In this document: one piece after another, positions 57,007-64,000 of the stretch
How the letters are laid out: every line of letters begins with the position of its first letter
Position numbering within the stretch: position 1 is the first letter of the stretch
NCBI GenBank assembly: GCA_051252095.1
Contig: JBPOFK010000001.1
Span: forward strand, 248,001 to 312,000
Direction: 5' to 3'
Source of the DNA: GCA-2401735 sp051252095
Lineage (GTDB): Bacteria; Pseudomonadota; Gammaproteobacteria; Burkholderiales; Methylophilaceae
Length of the DNA stretch: 64,000 bases
Notes under the pieces: model-generated
Told to the model about the DNA's origin: nothing
Databases searched by the model: none
The model's input: the letters and a program-made list of their open reading frames with translations, nothing else
Position numbers and translations under genes: made by a program

Positions 57007-57324
57007 TTATAAGCCATGGAGCTTTCGCGCTTTGAGACAAGCTTCACTACCCATATCAAACTCTCTGCACGTGCTTGAACGCTGTTCATAGATAGTGCAG
57101 CCAACCGACTCACCAATATTGCCTGCTAAAGCAACACAGCGGGCCGGTTTGCTGGTTGTGCCTTGCATCGCTGAGAGATAAGGAGAAATAGCAGTTGTCA
57201 TTGATTGCGGGACCTTGCCTAAGGGGTGTGCGTCTGTTTCTGACCAGTAAAATGAAACGCGGAAATGTGCGCAGCATGCGCCACAGGATTGACAATCTAA
57301 GGAGGTTGAGTCTGTTGCCATCAT
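57007..57324 (-). CDS. YkgJ-family cysteine-cluster protein
   Basis: A 105-residue protein with the YkgJ-type zinc or iron cluster cysteines: CQSCGACCAHF near the N-terminus (residues 10-20), then GCTIYEQRSSTCREFDMGSEACLKAR near the C-terminus. Function is not established; a metal-binding or Fe-S cluster role is inferred from the cysteines. It is divergent from the Gfo/Idh gene with a 93-base gap. Confidence 0.85.
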   Translation of the reverse strand: MMATDSTSLDCQSCGACCAHFRVSFYWSETDAHPLGKVPQSMTTAISPYLSAMQGTTSKPARCVALAGNIGESVGCTIYEQRSSTCREFDMGSEACLKARKLHGL

Positions 57325-57417
57325 TAATCAAAAATTTAAGTTTGCTCTTTGCAGCTAGTTTATGCGATTTTATGCATTGTATAATGTATTTTCAGCAAAT
57401 GATGAAAAGGGTAAAAA

Positions 57418-58449
57418 ATGAGCGAACAGAAACTGAAGTGGGGAATTTTAGGTGGAGCCCGAGTTAATCAACGCTTACTACCAGCTATTATGGAAGCCCG
57501 TAACGCAGAACTTGTAGCCATTGCCAGTCGACGAGCTGGGGCGGCAAGAGCGGTATTGGAAAAATATGCACCAGTGACAGATTATGAAAATGTAACCTGT
57601 TACGACGATATGGAAAGTTTGTTAACAGACGAGCGTATTGAAGCGATTTATTGCCCAATGGCAAACGAAGAGCACGCTGAGTGGGCGACAAAAGCTATTC
57701 AAGCTGGTAAACATGTGCTGATTGAAAAACCCATGACAACGAAGTTAGCTGATATCAATGTTATTGAATCAGCAGCAAAGGAGCATGGTGTTAAAGTGAT
57801 GGAAGGGTTTATGTATCGCTTTCACCCACAACATGCAAAAATTCACCAGATGATCGACGATGGTTTAATCGGCGATGTGCTATCTGTGCGAGCTAGCTTT
57901 TCTTTTTTAATGAAGCCATCACGCATGTATCGTATCGACCGCAGTGTGGCGCAAGGTGGCGGTGCAATGTGGGACATTGGTCCTTATGCAATTCACACGC
58001 TCCGCTGGTGTTTTCAACAAGATGGCGTGCCAGCAAATCCAACTGCAGTCATTGCGCACGCCAAATTGAATGAGCATGGAGCAGATATCGTCACAAGTGG
58101 TGTATTAGATTTTGGCAAGGATAAAAAAGGACGCGCAAGATTTGGTCACTTTGATATTAGTTTTGAGCGCAGCCGAAAAGCAGAGTATGAGATTGTCGGT
58201 GATAAAGGGTGGATCAAGTGCCACAACGTTTGGGCTTATGGTACAGATGTGCCAGTGATTAGCTGGGAAACTGAAGATGGCGTCAGTGTGGAGGAAAAAT
58301 TACCAATGAGTAATCACTTCAATTTAGAAATTGAACATTTTAGTGATTGTGTATTGAATGACTTGGCGCCTTTATTGACGTTCGATGACGCAAAAGGAAA
58401 TTGCATGACGATTGAAACTATTTTGCAATCCGTATCAACGGATGTCTAA
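57418..58449 (+). CDS. Gfo/Idh/MocA-family NAD(P)-dependent oxidoreductase
   Basis: A 343-residue oxidoreductase with an N-terminal Rossmann fold (KWGILGGARVNQRLLPAIMEA and the acidic RRAGAARAVLEKY region) and the family motif KHVLIEKPMTTK (about 101-112, catalytic-type Lys in EKP). The C-terminal sheet domain includes VMEGFMYRFHPQHAKIHQMI and GGGAMWDIGPYAIHTLRWCF. Such enzymes act on sugars, inositols or related polyols. No carbohydrate operon surrounds it, so the substrate is unknown. The start has AAAGGGTAAAAA upstream. Confidence 0.9.
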   Translation: MSEQKLKWGILGGARVNQRLLPAIMEARNAELVAIASRRAGAARAVLEKYAPVTDYENVTCYDDMESLLTDERIEAIYCPMANEEHAEWATKAIQAGKHVLIEKPMTTKLADINVIESAAKEHGVKVMEGFMYRFHPQHAKIHQMIDDGLIGDVLSVRASFSFLMKPSRMYRIDRSVAQGGGAMWDIGPYAIHTLRWCFQQDGVPANPTAVIAHAKLNEHGADIVTSGVLDFGKDKKGRARFGHFDISFERSRKAEYEIVGDKGWIKCHNVWAYGTDVPVISWETEDGVSVEEKLPMSNHFNLEIEHFSDCVLNDLAPLLTFDDAKGNCMTIETILQSVSTDV

Positions 58450-58614
58450 CAAACTTTCAGTTTATCAACACTAGTGTCAAAAACAAGACATGTTACTTAT
58501 CCTTTAAAAAACATAAACAACTGATTTATATGTGAAATAAATAAATATATCCATTGGCATCTAACTTGCAAATAGTTACCCATTCTGGGAATTTAATCGT
58601 TAGAAAGTGTGGGT

Positions 58615-58920
58615 ATGTTTAATAAAAAAATCGTTTCAGTTGTCCTTGGCGTTTCATTGTTAACTTCATTAAGCTTAGGTGCTAAGGATAATAAGCCAAC
58701 CGTAATTGCTAAGCTTGATGTAGAAAATCAGTTGTCGATTAGTGCACATCAAGCAGGCAAGTCAAATTTTATTAATCAAATTGGCGAGTCAGGACAGAAG
58801 TCTGCAAAAAAAGAACAGACATTAACAGAAGTGCCTATGTCAGTGGTTTCGATCTTTTGGACAATGGCATTTGCGCTGTTGTTTTTTGTCGTTAGGGTAT
58901 CTGCAAGGCGAATTAAATAA
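58615..58920 (+). CDS. Small exported protein with C-terminal membrane tail, PEP-CTERM-like
   Basis: A 101-residue protein of unknown family. It has a signal peptide (MFNKKIVSVVLGVSLLTSLSLGAK, cleavage about 22-24), a short polar middle, and a C-terminal tail VPMSVVSIFWTMAFALLFFVV followed by the basic end RVSARRIK. The order VP, hydrophobic helix, basic end resembles a PEP-CTERM sorting signal, but the PEP is reduced to VPM. Start GTG 58609 is an alternative. A terminator follows. It could simply be an anchored small protein; no exosortase gene lies in the window. Confidence 0.6.
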   Translation: MFNKKIVSVVLGVSLLTSLSLGAKDNKPTVIAKLDVENQLSISAHQAGKSNFINQIGESGQKSAKKEQTLTEVPMSVVSIFWTMAFALLFFVVRVSARRIK

Positions 58921-58937
58921 ACAATCGTTTCCTCGGG

Positions 58938-58977
58938 AGGCGCGCTGGGTAACATATGCCCAGCGCCTGCTTCTTTT
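58938..58977 (+). terminator. Terminator after the small membrane-tail protein gene
   Basis: AGGCGCGCTGGG (58938-58949) pairs with CCCAGCGCCT (58959-58968) leaving a 2-base bulge and a 9-base loop; GCTTCTTTTT follows. It lies 17 bases after the stop. Confidence 0.85.
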
Positions 58978-59232
58978 TGGCATCAGACGAAAGTTTTCTT
59001 ATAGGTGAAAACTGTCAACTCTACTCAATTCGGGTAACTAATTAAACTTTTTCGGATAATCTTAAAAAAACACATGTTTTTCCAAGCATTGCTGTTGCTC
59101 AAAAGTACTATATAAGCAATAATTTACCCTTTGTAAAGAAGTGGTTTATTAACGCACTTTTTTAGGAATTCAACTAAAGGTTTTATGTATTTAATGTAAG
59201 ACCTATCAATAACTATCGTTAGGGAGATAACA
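58978..59232 (+). promoter_or_regulatory. AT-rich upstream region of tkt with a candidate promoter
   Basis: No gene is seen. A -10-like TATAAG (59111-59116) with TTGCTG (59089-59094) 16 bases upstream could start a leader of about 110 bases. The stretch is AT-rich and contains no clear operator. The ribosome site is AGGGAGA (59221-59227), well placed for ATG 59233. Confidence 0.4.
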
Positions 59233-61218
59233 ATGGCAACTCGTACAGACTTGTGCAATGCTATCCGTGCATTGAGCATGGATGCAGTGCAAAAAGCAAA
59301 TTCTGGTCATCCAGGCGCGCCAATGGGCATGGCTGAAATTGCAGAAGTTGTGTGGAATCACAACATGAACCACAATCCAAATAATGCTGATTGGGATAAT
59401 CGCGACCGTTTTGTATTATCGAATGGCCATGGCTCAATGTTGCTTTATTCATTGTTGCATTTGACAGGTTATGACTTGCCAATGGAGCAATTACAATCTT
59501 TCCGTCAATTGCATTCAAAATGTGCTGGTCACCCAGAGTATGGATATGCGCCGGGTATTGAGACAACAACTGGTCCACTAGGTCAAGGTATTTCAAATGG
59601 TGTTGGTTTTGCAATGGCTGAAAAATTATTGGCTAGCCAATTTAATAAACCAGGTCATGACATCGTTGACCACTACACTTATGTGTTCCTAGGTGATGGT
59701 TGTATGATGGAAGGTGTATCACATGAAGCATGTGCGCTAGCTGGCACGTGGGGCCTAGGTAAATTAATGGCTTTCTGGGATGACAACGGTATTTCTATCG
59801 ATGGTCATATTGAAGGATGGTATACAGATGATACTAAGGGTCGTTTTGAATCTTATGGCTGGCATGTTGTTGAAGTTGATGGTCACGATCAAGATGCAAT
59901 CCAAAAAGCGATTGATGCCTCAAAAGCGGTTACAGACAAACCATCATTAATCTGCTGTAAAACAATTATTGGTAAAGGGTCACCAAACAAATCTGGTTCA
60001 CATGATTGTCACGGTGCGGCATTAGGTGACGATGAAGTGGCTTTAGTGCGTAAAGAAATCAACTGGCCACATGATCCATTCGTCATCCCACAAGACGTAT
60101 ACGATGGTTGGAACCAAAAAGACAAAGGTGCTGCAAAAGAAGCAACTTGGAACGAAAAATTTGCTGCATACGAAAAAGCATTCCCAGCAGAAGCAGCTGA
60201 ATTCAAACGCCGTATGGCAGGTGAATTACCAGCAGACTGGAAAAAACTAACAGATGCAATCATTGCTGAAACAAATGAAAAAGCTGAAAAAGTAGCAACA
60301 CGTAAAGCTTCTCAAAATGCAATTACTGCATTAGCTCCAATTTTGCCTGAGTTCTTAGGTGGTTCTGCTGACTTAACTGGTTCTAATTTGACCGCAGCAA
60401 AAGACTTCAAACATGTCAGCGGCAAAGAGCCAGGCAACTACATCTCTTATGGTGTGCGTGAGTTCGGTATGGCAGCAATCATGAACGGTATTGCATTGCA
60501 CGGTGGCTTCTTGCCATACGGTGGTACATTCCACATGTTCACTGACTACATGAAGAGCGGTATGCGTATGGCTGCATTAATGCATCAACGTGTAGTTTAT
60601 GTGTTAACCCATGACTCTATCGGTCAAGGCGAAGATGGCCCTACTCATCAACCAGTAGAAAACACAGCAGGCTTACGTTATATCCCAAATATGGATATAT
60701 GGCGTCCTGCTGATTCAACAGAAACGACTATCGCTTGGGTTGCTGCTGCAGAGCGCAACGATGGACCAACAAGCTTAGTATTAAGCCGTCAAGGTGTACC
60801 GGGCATCAAACACGAAGCGAAAGATTTTGAATTAGTTCGTAAAGGTGGTTATGTATTCTCTGACTGTGCAGGTCAAGCAGATGTGATCATTATCGCTAAC
60901 GGTTCTGAGTTGTCACTTGCAATCGGTGCTGCTGAAGAGCTAACAGCCGCAGGTAAGAAAGTACGTGTGGTTTCTATGCCTTCAACTAACGTATTTGATC
61001 GTCAAGACCAAGCTTATAAAGACAGCGTGTTAACAGCAGGTGTTAAACGTGTTGCTGTTGAAGCTGCTCACCCAGATTTCTGGCGTAAGTATGTTGGTTT
61101 AGACGGTGCAGTCGTTGGTATCGACACTTTTGGTGAGTCAGCACCAGGTGGCGAAGTGATGAAACATTTCGGTTTCACAGTTGAAAACGTAGTAAAGACA
61201 GTGAAGTCTGTTTTATAG
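59233..61218 (+). CDS. tkt: Transketolase
   Basis: Thiamine-diphosphate enzyme that moves two-carbon units between sugar phosphates in the pentose phosphate and related carbon-assimilation pathways. ThDP-binding motif GDGCMMEGVSHEACALAG..WDDNGISIDG (about 154-190), the His-rich N-terminal GHPGAPMGMAEIAEVVW and the pyrimidine domain with SIGQGEDGPTHQPVE are complete. The 661-residue length is standard. It leads tkt, gap, pgk, gap2 on one strand, but a terminator and a long 3' stem-loop separate it from gap. The strongly codon-uniform 3' half suggests high expression. Confidence 0.97.
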   Translation: MATRTDLCNAIRALSMDAVQKANSGHPGAPMGMAEIAEVVWNHNMNHNPNNADWDNRDRFVLSNGHGSMLLYSLLHLTGYDLPMEQLQSFRQLHSKCAGHPEYGYAPGIETTTGPLGQGISNGVGFAMAEKLLASQFNKPGHDIVDHYTYVFLGDGCMMEGVSHEACALAGTWGLGKLMAFWDDNGISIDGHIEGWYTDDTKGRFESYGWHVVEVDGHDQDAIQKAIDASKAVTDKPSLICCKTIIGKGSPNKSGSHDCHGAALGDDEVALVRKEINWPHDPFVIPQDVYDGWNQKDKGAAKEATWNEKFAAYEKAFPAEAAEFKRRMAGELPADWKKLTDAIIAETNEKAEKVATRKASQNAITALAPILPEFLGGSADLTGSNLTAAKDFKHVSGKEPGNYISYGVREFGMAAIMNGIALHGGFLPYGGTFHMFTDYMKSGMRMAALMHQRVVYVLTHDSIGQGEDGPTHQPVENTAGLRYIPNMDIWRPADSTETTIAWVAAAERNDGPTSLVLSRQGVPGIKHEAKDFELVRKGGYVFSDCAGQADVIIIANGSELSLAIGAAEELTAAGKKVRVVSMPSTNVFDRQDQAYKDSVLTAGVKRVAVEAAHPDFWRKYVGLDGAVVGIDTFGESAPGGEVMKHFGFTVENVVKTVKSVL

Positions 61219-61221
61219 TTA

Positions 61222-61288
61222 TTAATGACGTTTTGGTGTAAGCTAATCTTCAGGTTAAGCGAAGCGGTCGTAGCCAAAATGTCATTAA
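61222..61288 (+). other. Long stem-loop in the tkt 3' untranslated region
   Basis: TTAATGACGTTTTGG (61222-61236) pairs with CCAAAATGTCATTAA (61274-61288) over 15 bp with one G-T, closing a 37-base loop that contains a further short stem near GCTAA/TTAAGC. It begins 3 bases after the tkt stop and ends 55 bases before the terminator. No T-run follows. A stabilising 3' element, a processed small RNA or a repeat remnant are possible. Confidence 0.6.
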
Positions 61289-61343
61289 AACGTAGTTAAA
61301 CAGTTAAATCGATACTTTAATTTCTAAGTAACTGATATAACTC

Positions 61344-61373
61344 AAAAGGGCCTCTATATGAGGTCCTTTTATT
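61344..61373 (+). terminator. Terminator after tkt
   Basis: AAAAGGGCCTC (61344-61354) pairs with GAGGTCCTTTT (61360-61370) with one G-T wobble and a 5-base loop, followed by TT runs. It separates tkt from gap. Confidence 0.88.
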
Positions 61374-61439
61374 TTGATAGACTTACGTACTAGCATAATT
61401 AGATATTTAATTAAATAAGAAGCGTATTAAAGGGGATGT

Positions 61440-62444
61440 ATGGCGATTCGTGTAGGAATTAACGGTTTTGGGCGAATAGGCCGCATGGTGCTACGTGCAG
61501 CTGTTCAAGAGGCGGAGTTTAGCGAGATTGAAGTCGTAGCAATTAATTGTTCATATGATACGGGTTATATGGCTTATATGTTGAAGTATGATTCAGTCCA
61601 TGGACGCTTTACAGCAGATATAAATACGGATAATGAACAATTCGTTGTCAATGGTAAAGCCCTTCAGATTACAGCAGAGCGTGACCCATCAAAAATCGAT
61701 TGGGCGGCAGCAGGTGTTGATGTTGTTGTCGAATCAACGGGCGTATTTTTAACGCAAGATACTTGTCAAGCGCATATAGATGGTGGCGCTAAAAAAGTTG
61801 TGCAGTCAGCACCTGGTAAAGATGACACTTCGATGTATGTGTATGGCGTTAATCACAACGCATATCAAGGGCAAGCAATTGTCTCGGCAGCCTCTTGTAC
61901 AACAAATGCATTAGCGCCATTGGCTAAGGTATTGCAAGATAACTTCGGTATTAAGCGAGGATTGATGACAACCGTGCATGCCGCAACGGCATCACAAAAA
62001 ACGGTTGATGGCACGAGTAAAAAAGACTGGCGTGGTGGAAGAGGCGTATTTGAAAACATTATTCCTTCAAGTACTGGCGCAGCAAAAGCCGTAGGTAAAG
62101 TGATTCCTGAACTTAATAAAAAGCTAACCGGCATGGCTATGCGTATTCCATCAGCAGATGTTTCCGTTGTGGATTTAACAGTAGAGTTGGAAAAGGAAAC
62201 CAGTTATGAAGCAATTTGTGCTGCGATGAAATTGGCGTCACAGGGTGCTTTAAAAGGTGCGTTGGGCTATACCGATGAAAAAGTAGTTTCAACTGACTTT
62301 AGAGGTGAGCCTTGTGCTGGTGTTTTTGATGCTGATGCTGGCATTATGTTAGATAGTACTTTTGTAAAAGTGGTTGCTTGGTACGATAATGAATATGGTT
62401 ATACCTGTAACCTGCTTCGTTTGGTGCAGCATATTTCAAAATAA
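61440..62444 (+). CDS. gap: Glyceraldehyde-3-phosphate dehydrogenase, GapB-like
   Basis: Phosphorylating GAPDH of 334 residues. The Rossmann motif is INGFGRIGRMVLRA (7-20). Catalytic Cys153 lies in SAASCTTNALAP (usually SCTTNCLAP, so the second Cys is Ala) and catalytic His180 in TTVHAATASQ. Position 37, the Asp that normally makes the enzyme NAD-specific (IND), is Cys (VVAINCSYD). Bacillus GapB, which is NADP-preferring, has INASYS at the same place. It may therefore be the gluconeogenic or assimilatory NADPH-linked copy. Start ATG 61440 follows AAGGGGATGT. Pgk follows at 33 bases. Confidence 0.93.
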   Translation: MAIRVGINGFGRIGRMVLRAAVQEAEFSEIEVVAINCSYDTGYMAYMLKYDSVHGRFTADINTDNEQFVVNGKALQITAERDPSKIDWAAAGVDVVVESTGVFLTQDTCQAHIDGGAKKVVQSAPGKDDTSMYVYGVNHNAYQGQAIVSAASCTTNALAPLAKVLQDNFGIKRGLMTTVHAATASQKTVDGTSKKDWRGGRGVFENIIPSSTGAAKAVGKVIPELNKKLTGMAMRIPSADVSVVDLTVELEKETSYEAICAAMKLASQGALKGALGYTDEKVVSTDFRGEPCAGVFDADAGIMLDSTFVKVVAWYDNEYGYTCNLLRLVQHISK

Positions 62445-62476
62445 TCAGTAGGCAGCGGTTGCCAGGGAAAATAAAG

Positions 62477-63667
62477 ATGAAATTTATCAAAATGACAGAT
62501 TTAGATTTGCGTGGTAAGCGCGTGTTTATCCGTGCTGATTTGAATGTGCCCGTCGCGCATGGCAAAGTTACATCAGATGCGCGCATTACGGCATCCATGC
62601 CAACCATCGAGTATGCGTTAAAAGCGGGTGCAAAAGTGATGGTCACTTCACATTTAGGCCGTCCTGAAGAAGGTGTGTATTCAGAAGAGAACTCATTGCA
62701 ACCTGTAGCCGATGTGATGGCAGAAAAATTAGGGAAACCAGTACGGCTGGTCAAAAACTGGCTAGCTGCGCAAGCACCAGAGGATAGTTTAACGACTGAG
62801 GACGGGCAATTAATACTGCTTGAAAACTGTCGTTTTAATGTTGGTGAAAAGAAAAATGATGATGCATTAGCGAAAAAATATGCAGCCTTGTGCGATATTT
62901 TTGTCATGGATGCTTTTGGCACTGCACATCGTGCGCAGGCAAGTACACACGGGATTGCTAAATATGCGCCAGTCGCTTGTGCTGGTATCTTACTGGCTGA
63001 GGAGCTAGAAGCATTGACCAAAGCATTACTAAACCCAGCTCGGCCTATGGTCGCCATTGTAGGGGGAAGTAAAGTGTCAACTAAACTTACTGTGTTAGAA
63101 AGCCTTTCCGAAAAGGTTGATCAATTAGTTGTTGGTGGGGGTATTGCCAACACTTTCTTAAAAGCATCAGGATTTGAGGTAGGGCAATCGCTTTGTGAAG
63201 ATGATTTAGTGCCCACTGCAAGTGCATTAATAGAAAAAATGTCGCAACGTGGTGCAGCCGTCCCGATTGCAAAGGATGTTGTTTGCGGTAAAAAGTTTGA
63301 TCCAAATGAAAAGGCCGTTTTAAAAAATGCGGAGGAAGTTGCAGCAGATGACATGATTTTTGATATCGGGCCAACATCAGCAAATGAACTGGTAGAGATT
63401 ATTATGAACGCAGGCACAGTTGTTTGGAATGGTCCAGTTGGTGTCTTTGAGTTTGATCAGTTTGGAGAAGGAACGAAAAAAATTGCACAAGCCATTGCTG
63501 AGACAAAAGCCTTTACGCTTGCGGGAGGTGGAGACACGATTGCTGCAATCCAGAAATATGATATCTATGACAAGGTTAGTTATATTTCCACTGCGGGTGG
63601 CGCATTTCTAGAGTTTTTAGAAGGGAAAGTATTGCCAGCCGTTGAAATATTAGAGTCACGAAGTTAG
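62477..63667 (+). CDS. pgk: Phosphoglycerate kinase
   Basis: Two-domain soluble kinase interconverting 1,3-bisphosphoglycerate/ADP and 3-phosphoglycerate/ATP. Motifs are RVFIRADLNVP (15-25), the substrate-binding SHLGRPEEG, LLENCRFNVGEKKND, RPMVAIVGGSKVSTKLTVLESL and the C-terminal GGGDTIAAIQKY. 396 residues from ATG 62477, the start common to the family; a TTG at 62459 in the same frame is not needed. It follows gap by 33 bases as one unit and ends before two terminator hairpins. Confidence 0.97.
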   Translation: MKFIKMTDLDLRGKRVFIRADLNVPVAHGKVTSDARITASMPTIEYALKAGAKVMVTSHLGRPEEGVYSEENSLQPVADVMAEKLGKPVRLVKNWLAAQAPEDSLTTEDGQLILLENCRFNVGEKKNDDALAKKYAALCDIFVMDAFGTAHRAQASTHGIAKYAPVACAGILLAEELEALTKALLNPARPMVAIVGGSKVSTKLTVLESLSEKVDQLVVGGGIANTFLKASGFEVGQSLCEDDLVPTASALIEKMSQRGAAVPIAKDVVCGKKFDPNEKAVLKNAEEVAADDMIFDIGPTSANELVEIIMNAGTVVWNGPVGVFEFDQFGEGTKKIAQAIAETKAFTLAGGGDTIAAIQKYDIYDKVSYISTAGGAFLEFLEGKVLPAVEILESRS

Positions 63668-63676
63668 TGTACGATA

Positions 63677-63711
63677 CCTGCTGTTAGAAATCCTAAACAG
63701 CAGGCTTTTTT
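63677..63711 (+). terminator. First terminator after pgk
   Basis: CCTGCTGTT (63677-63685) pairs perfectly with AACAGCAGG (63696-63704) around a 10-base loop, followed by CTTTTTT. Confidence 0.9.
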
Positions 63712-63717
63712 GATATT

Positions 63718-63744
63718 GAAAAGGCCCTTATTAAGGGCCTTTTC
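63718..63744. terminator. Second, palindromic terminator between pgk and gap2
   Basis: GAAAAGGCCCTTA and TAAGGGCCTTTTC form an almost gap-free perfect palindrome (63718-63744, centre 63731). Two hairpins in succession make a tight block between pgk and the second gap. Confidence 0.8.
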
Positions 63745-63804
63745 TGTATCTAGCACTAAACTTGCTTGTTACAGATAGATTCTGATATTTCTTTGGAGGT
63801 AGTG

Positions 63805-64000
63805 ATGGCAATACGGGTTGGTATTAATGGATTTGGTCGCATCGGCCGGATGTTTCTACGCGCGACGCTGAATGAGCCAATGTTTGCAGATGTACAAGTC
63901 GTGGCAATCAACGGGTTAGAAGAACCGGAATATATGCTATACATGTTGAAATATGATTCGGTTCACGGGCGGTTAAATTTTGATGCAAGGCTGGAAGGTA
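63805..64000 (+). CDS. gap: Second glyceraldehyde-3-phosphate dehydrogenase (3' partial)
   Basis: The first 65 codons of a GAPDH paralog; the rest is beyond the window. It begins MAIRVGINGFGRIGRMFLRA, like the first copy, and continues to LKYDSVHGRLNFDARLEG. A GGAGG Shine-Dalgarno lies 8 bases upstream. Position 37 is Gly (VVAINGLEE), so the usual Asp for NAD selectivity is again absent. The pgk gene lies between the two copies. It could be an erythrose-4-phosphate dehydrogenase-like form, but the visible N-terminal part does not decide. Confidence 0.88.
   Translation, partial: MAIRVGINGFGRIGRMFLRATLNEPMFADVQVVAINGLEEPEYMLYMLKYDSVHGRLNFDARLEG

Noticed and set aside
62344..63057. Minus-strand open frame (237 codons) opposite gap and pgk
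   Set aside because: It crosses two firmly identified genes, has no recognisable domain and no promoter.
1..64000. CRISPR array, rRNA operon, prophage or insertion sequence
   Set aside because: No regularly spaced repeats, no rRNA sequence, no transposase, integrase or phage structural gene was recognised in either strand.

Overview
The window looks like a chromosomal segment of a low-GC betaproteobacterium, most like the Methylophilales (Methylotenera/Methylophilus-type methylotrophs). The evidence is protein content: a betaproteobacterial caa3-type cytochrome oxidase locus with its small assembly peptide and a DUF2909 twin-membrane protein, SlmA, DUF2322, Coq7, and a very large DUF3683 FAD/Fe-S oxidoreductase. 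The lineage is inferred from protein resemblance, without a search. No rRNA, phage, transposase or CRISPR array is visible; two tRNA genes are present.

Layout. 1-10 kb: aldo-keto reductase, DedA, bioA-dacB, FKBP-OsmC-VOC, coq7-DUF2322, the CtpA-type protease, a SelT/W/H-like protein and an NlpC/P60 hydrolase. 10-20 kb: a YoaA/DinG helicase; two tandem paralogous small exported proteins of unknown function, each with its own terminator; tsaB-rimI and a gene that looks like a divergent DNA polymerase III psi subunit; LemA with two TPM proteins and an exported transglutaminase-like protein; proS and a lytic transglycosylase. 20-31 kb: DUF1097 protein, a secreted unknown, queA, tRNA-Leu(CAA), then the cytochrome oxidase locus coxB-coxA-coxC / small assembly peptide-ctaG / SURF1 / SCO-like / ctaA-ctaB. 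31-35 kb: a two-partner secretion pair with an unusual exoprotein, next to tRNA-Arg(CCG).

35-47 kb: cytochrome c, apaH, an acyltransferase pair resembling olsB-olsA (ornithine lipids), a glycine-zipper lipoprotein, a PfkB kinase, a TetR regulator divergent from an SRPBCC lipoprotein, hemJ, a TlpA-like protein and the 1289-residue DUF3683 protein. 47-51 kb: a leftward run argA-argB-HAD nucleotidase-slmA, in which ArgA carries an N-terminal XRE helix-turn-helix domain, with a dyad-symmetric candidate operator upstream. 51-58 kb: acyltransferase, exported NUDIX protein, DUF4956 protein, rsmE, thioredoxin-like protein, AEC transporter, stand-alone MnmD, 2OG-Fe(II) oxygenase, YkgJ, Gfo/Idh oxidoreductase. 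58-64 kb: a small membrane-tail protein and the sugar-phosphate cluster tkt-gap-pgk-(second gap, cut by the window end). Both GAPDH copies lack the acidic residue expected for NAD selectivity.

Most of the window is housekeeping. The candidates for something undescribed are the XRE-ArgA fusion with its palindrome, the small exported paralog pair, the psi-like gene, the TolA-like TPS exoprotein, and several structured leader or trailer sequences.
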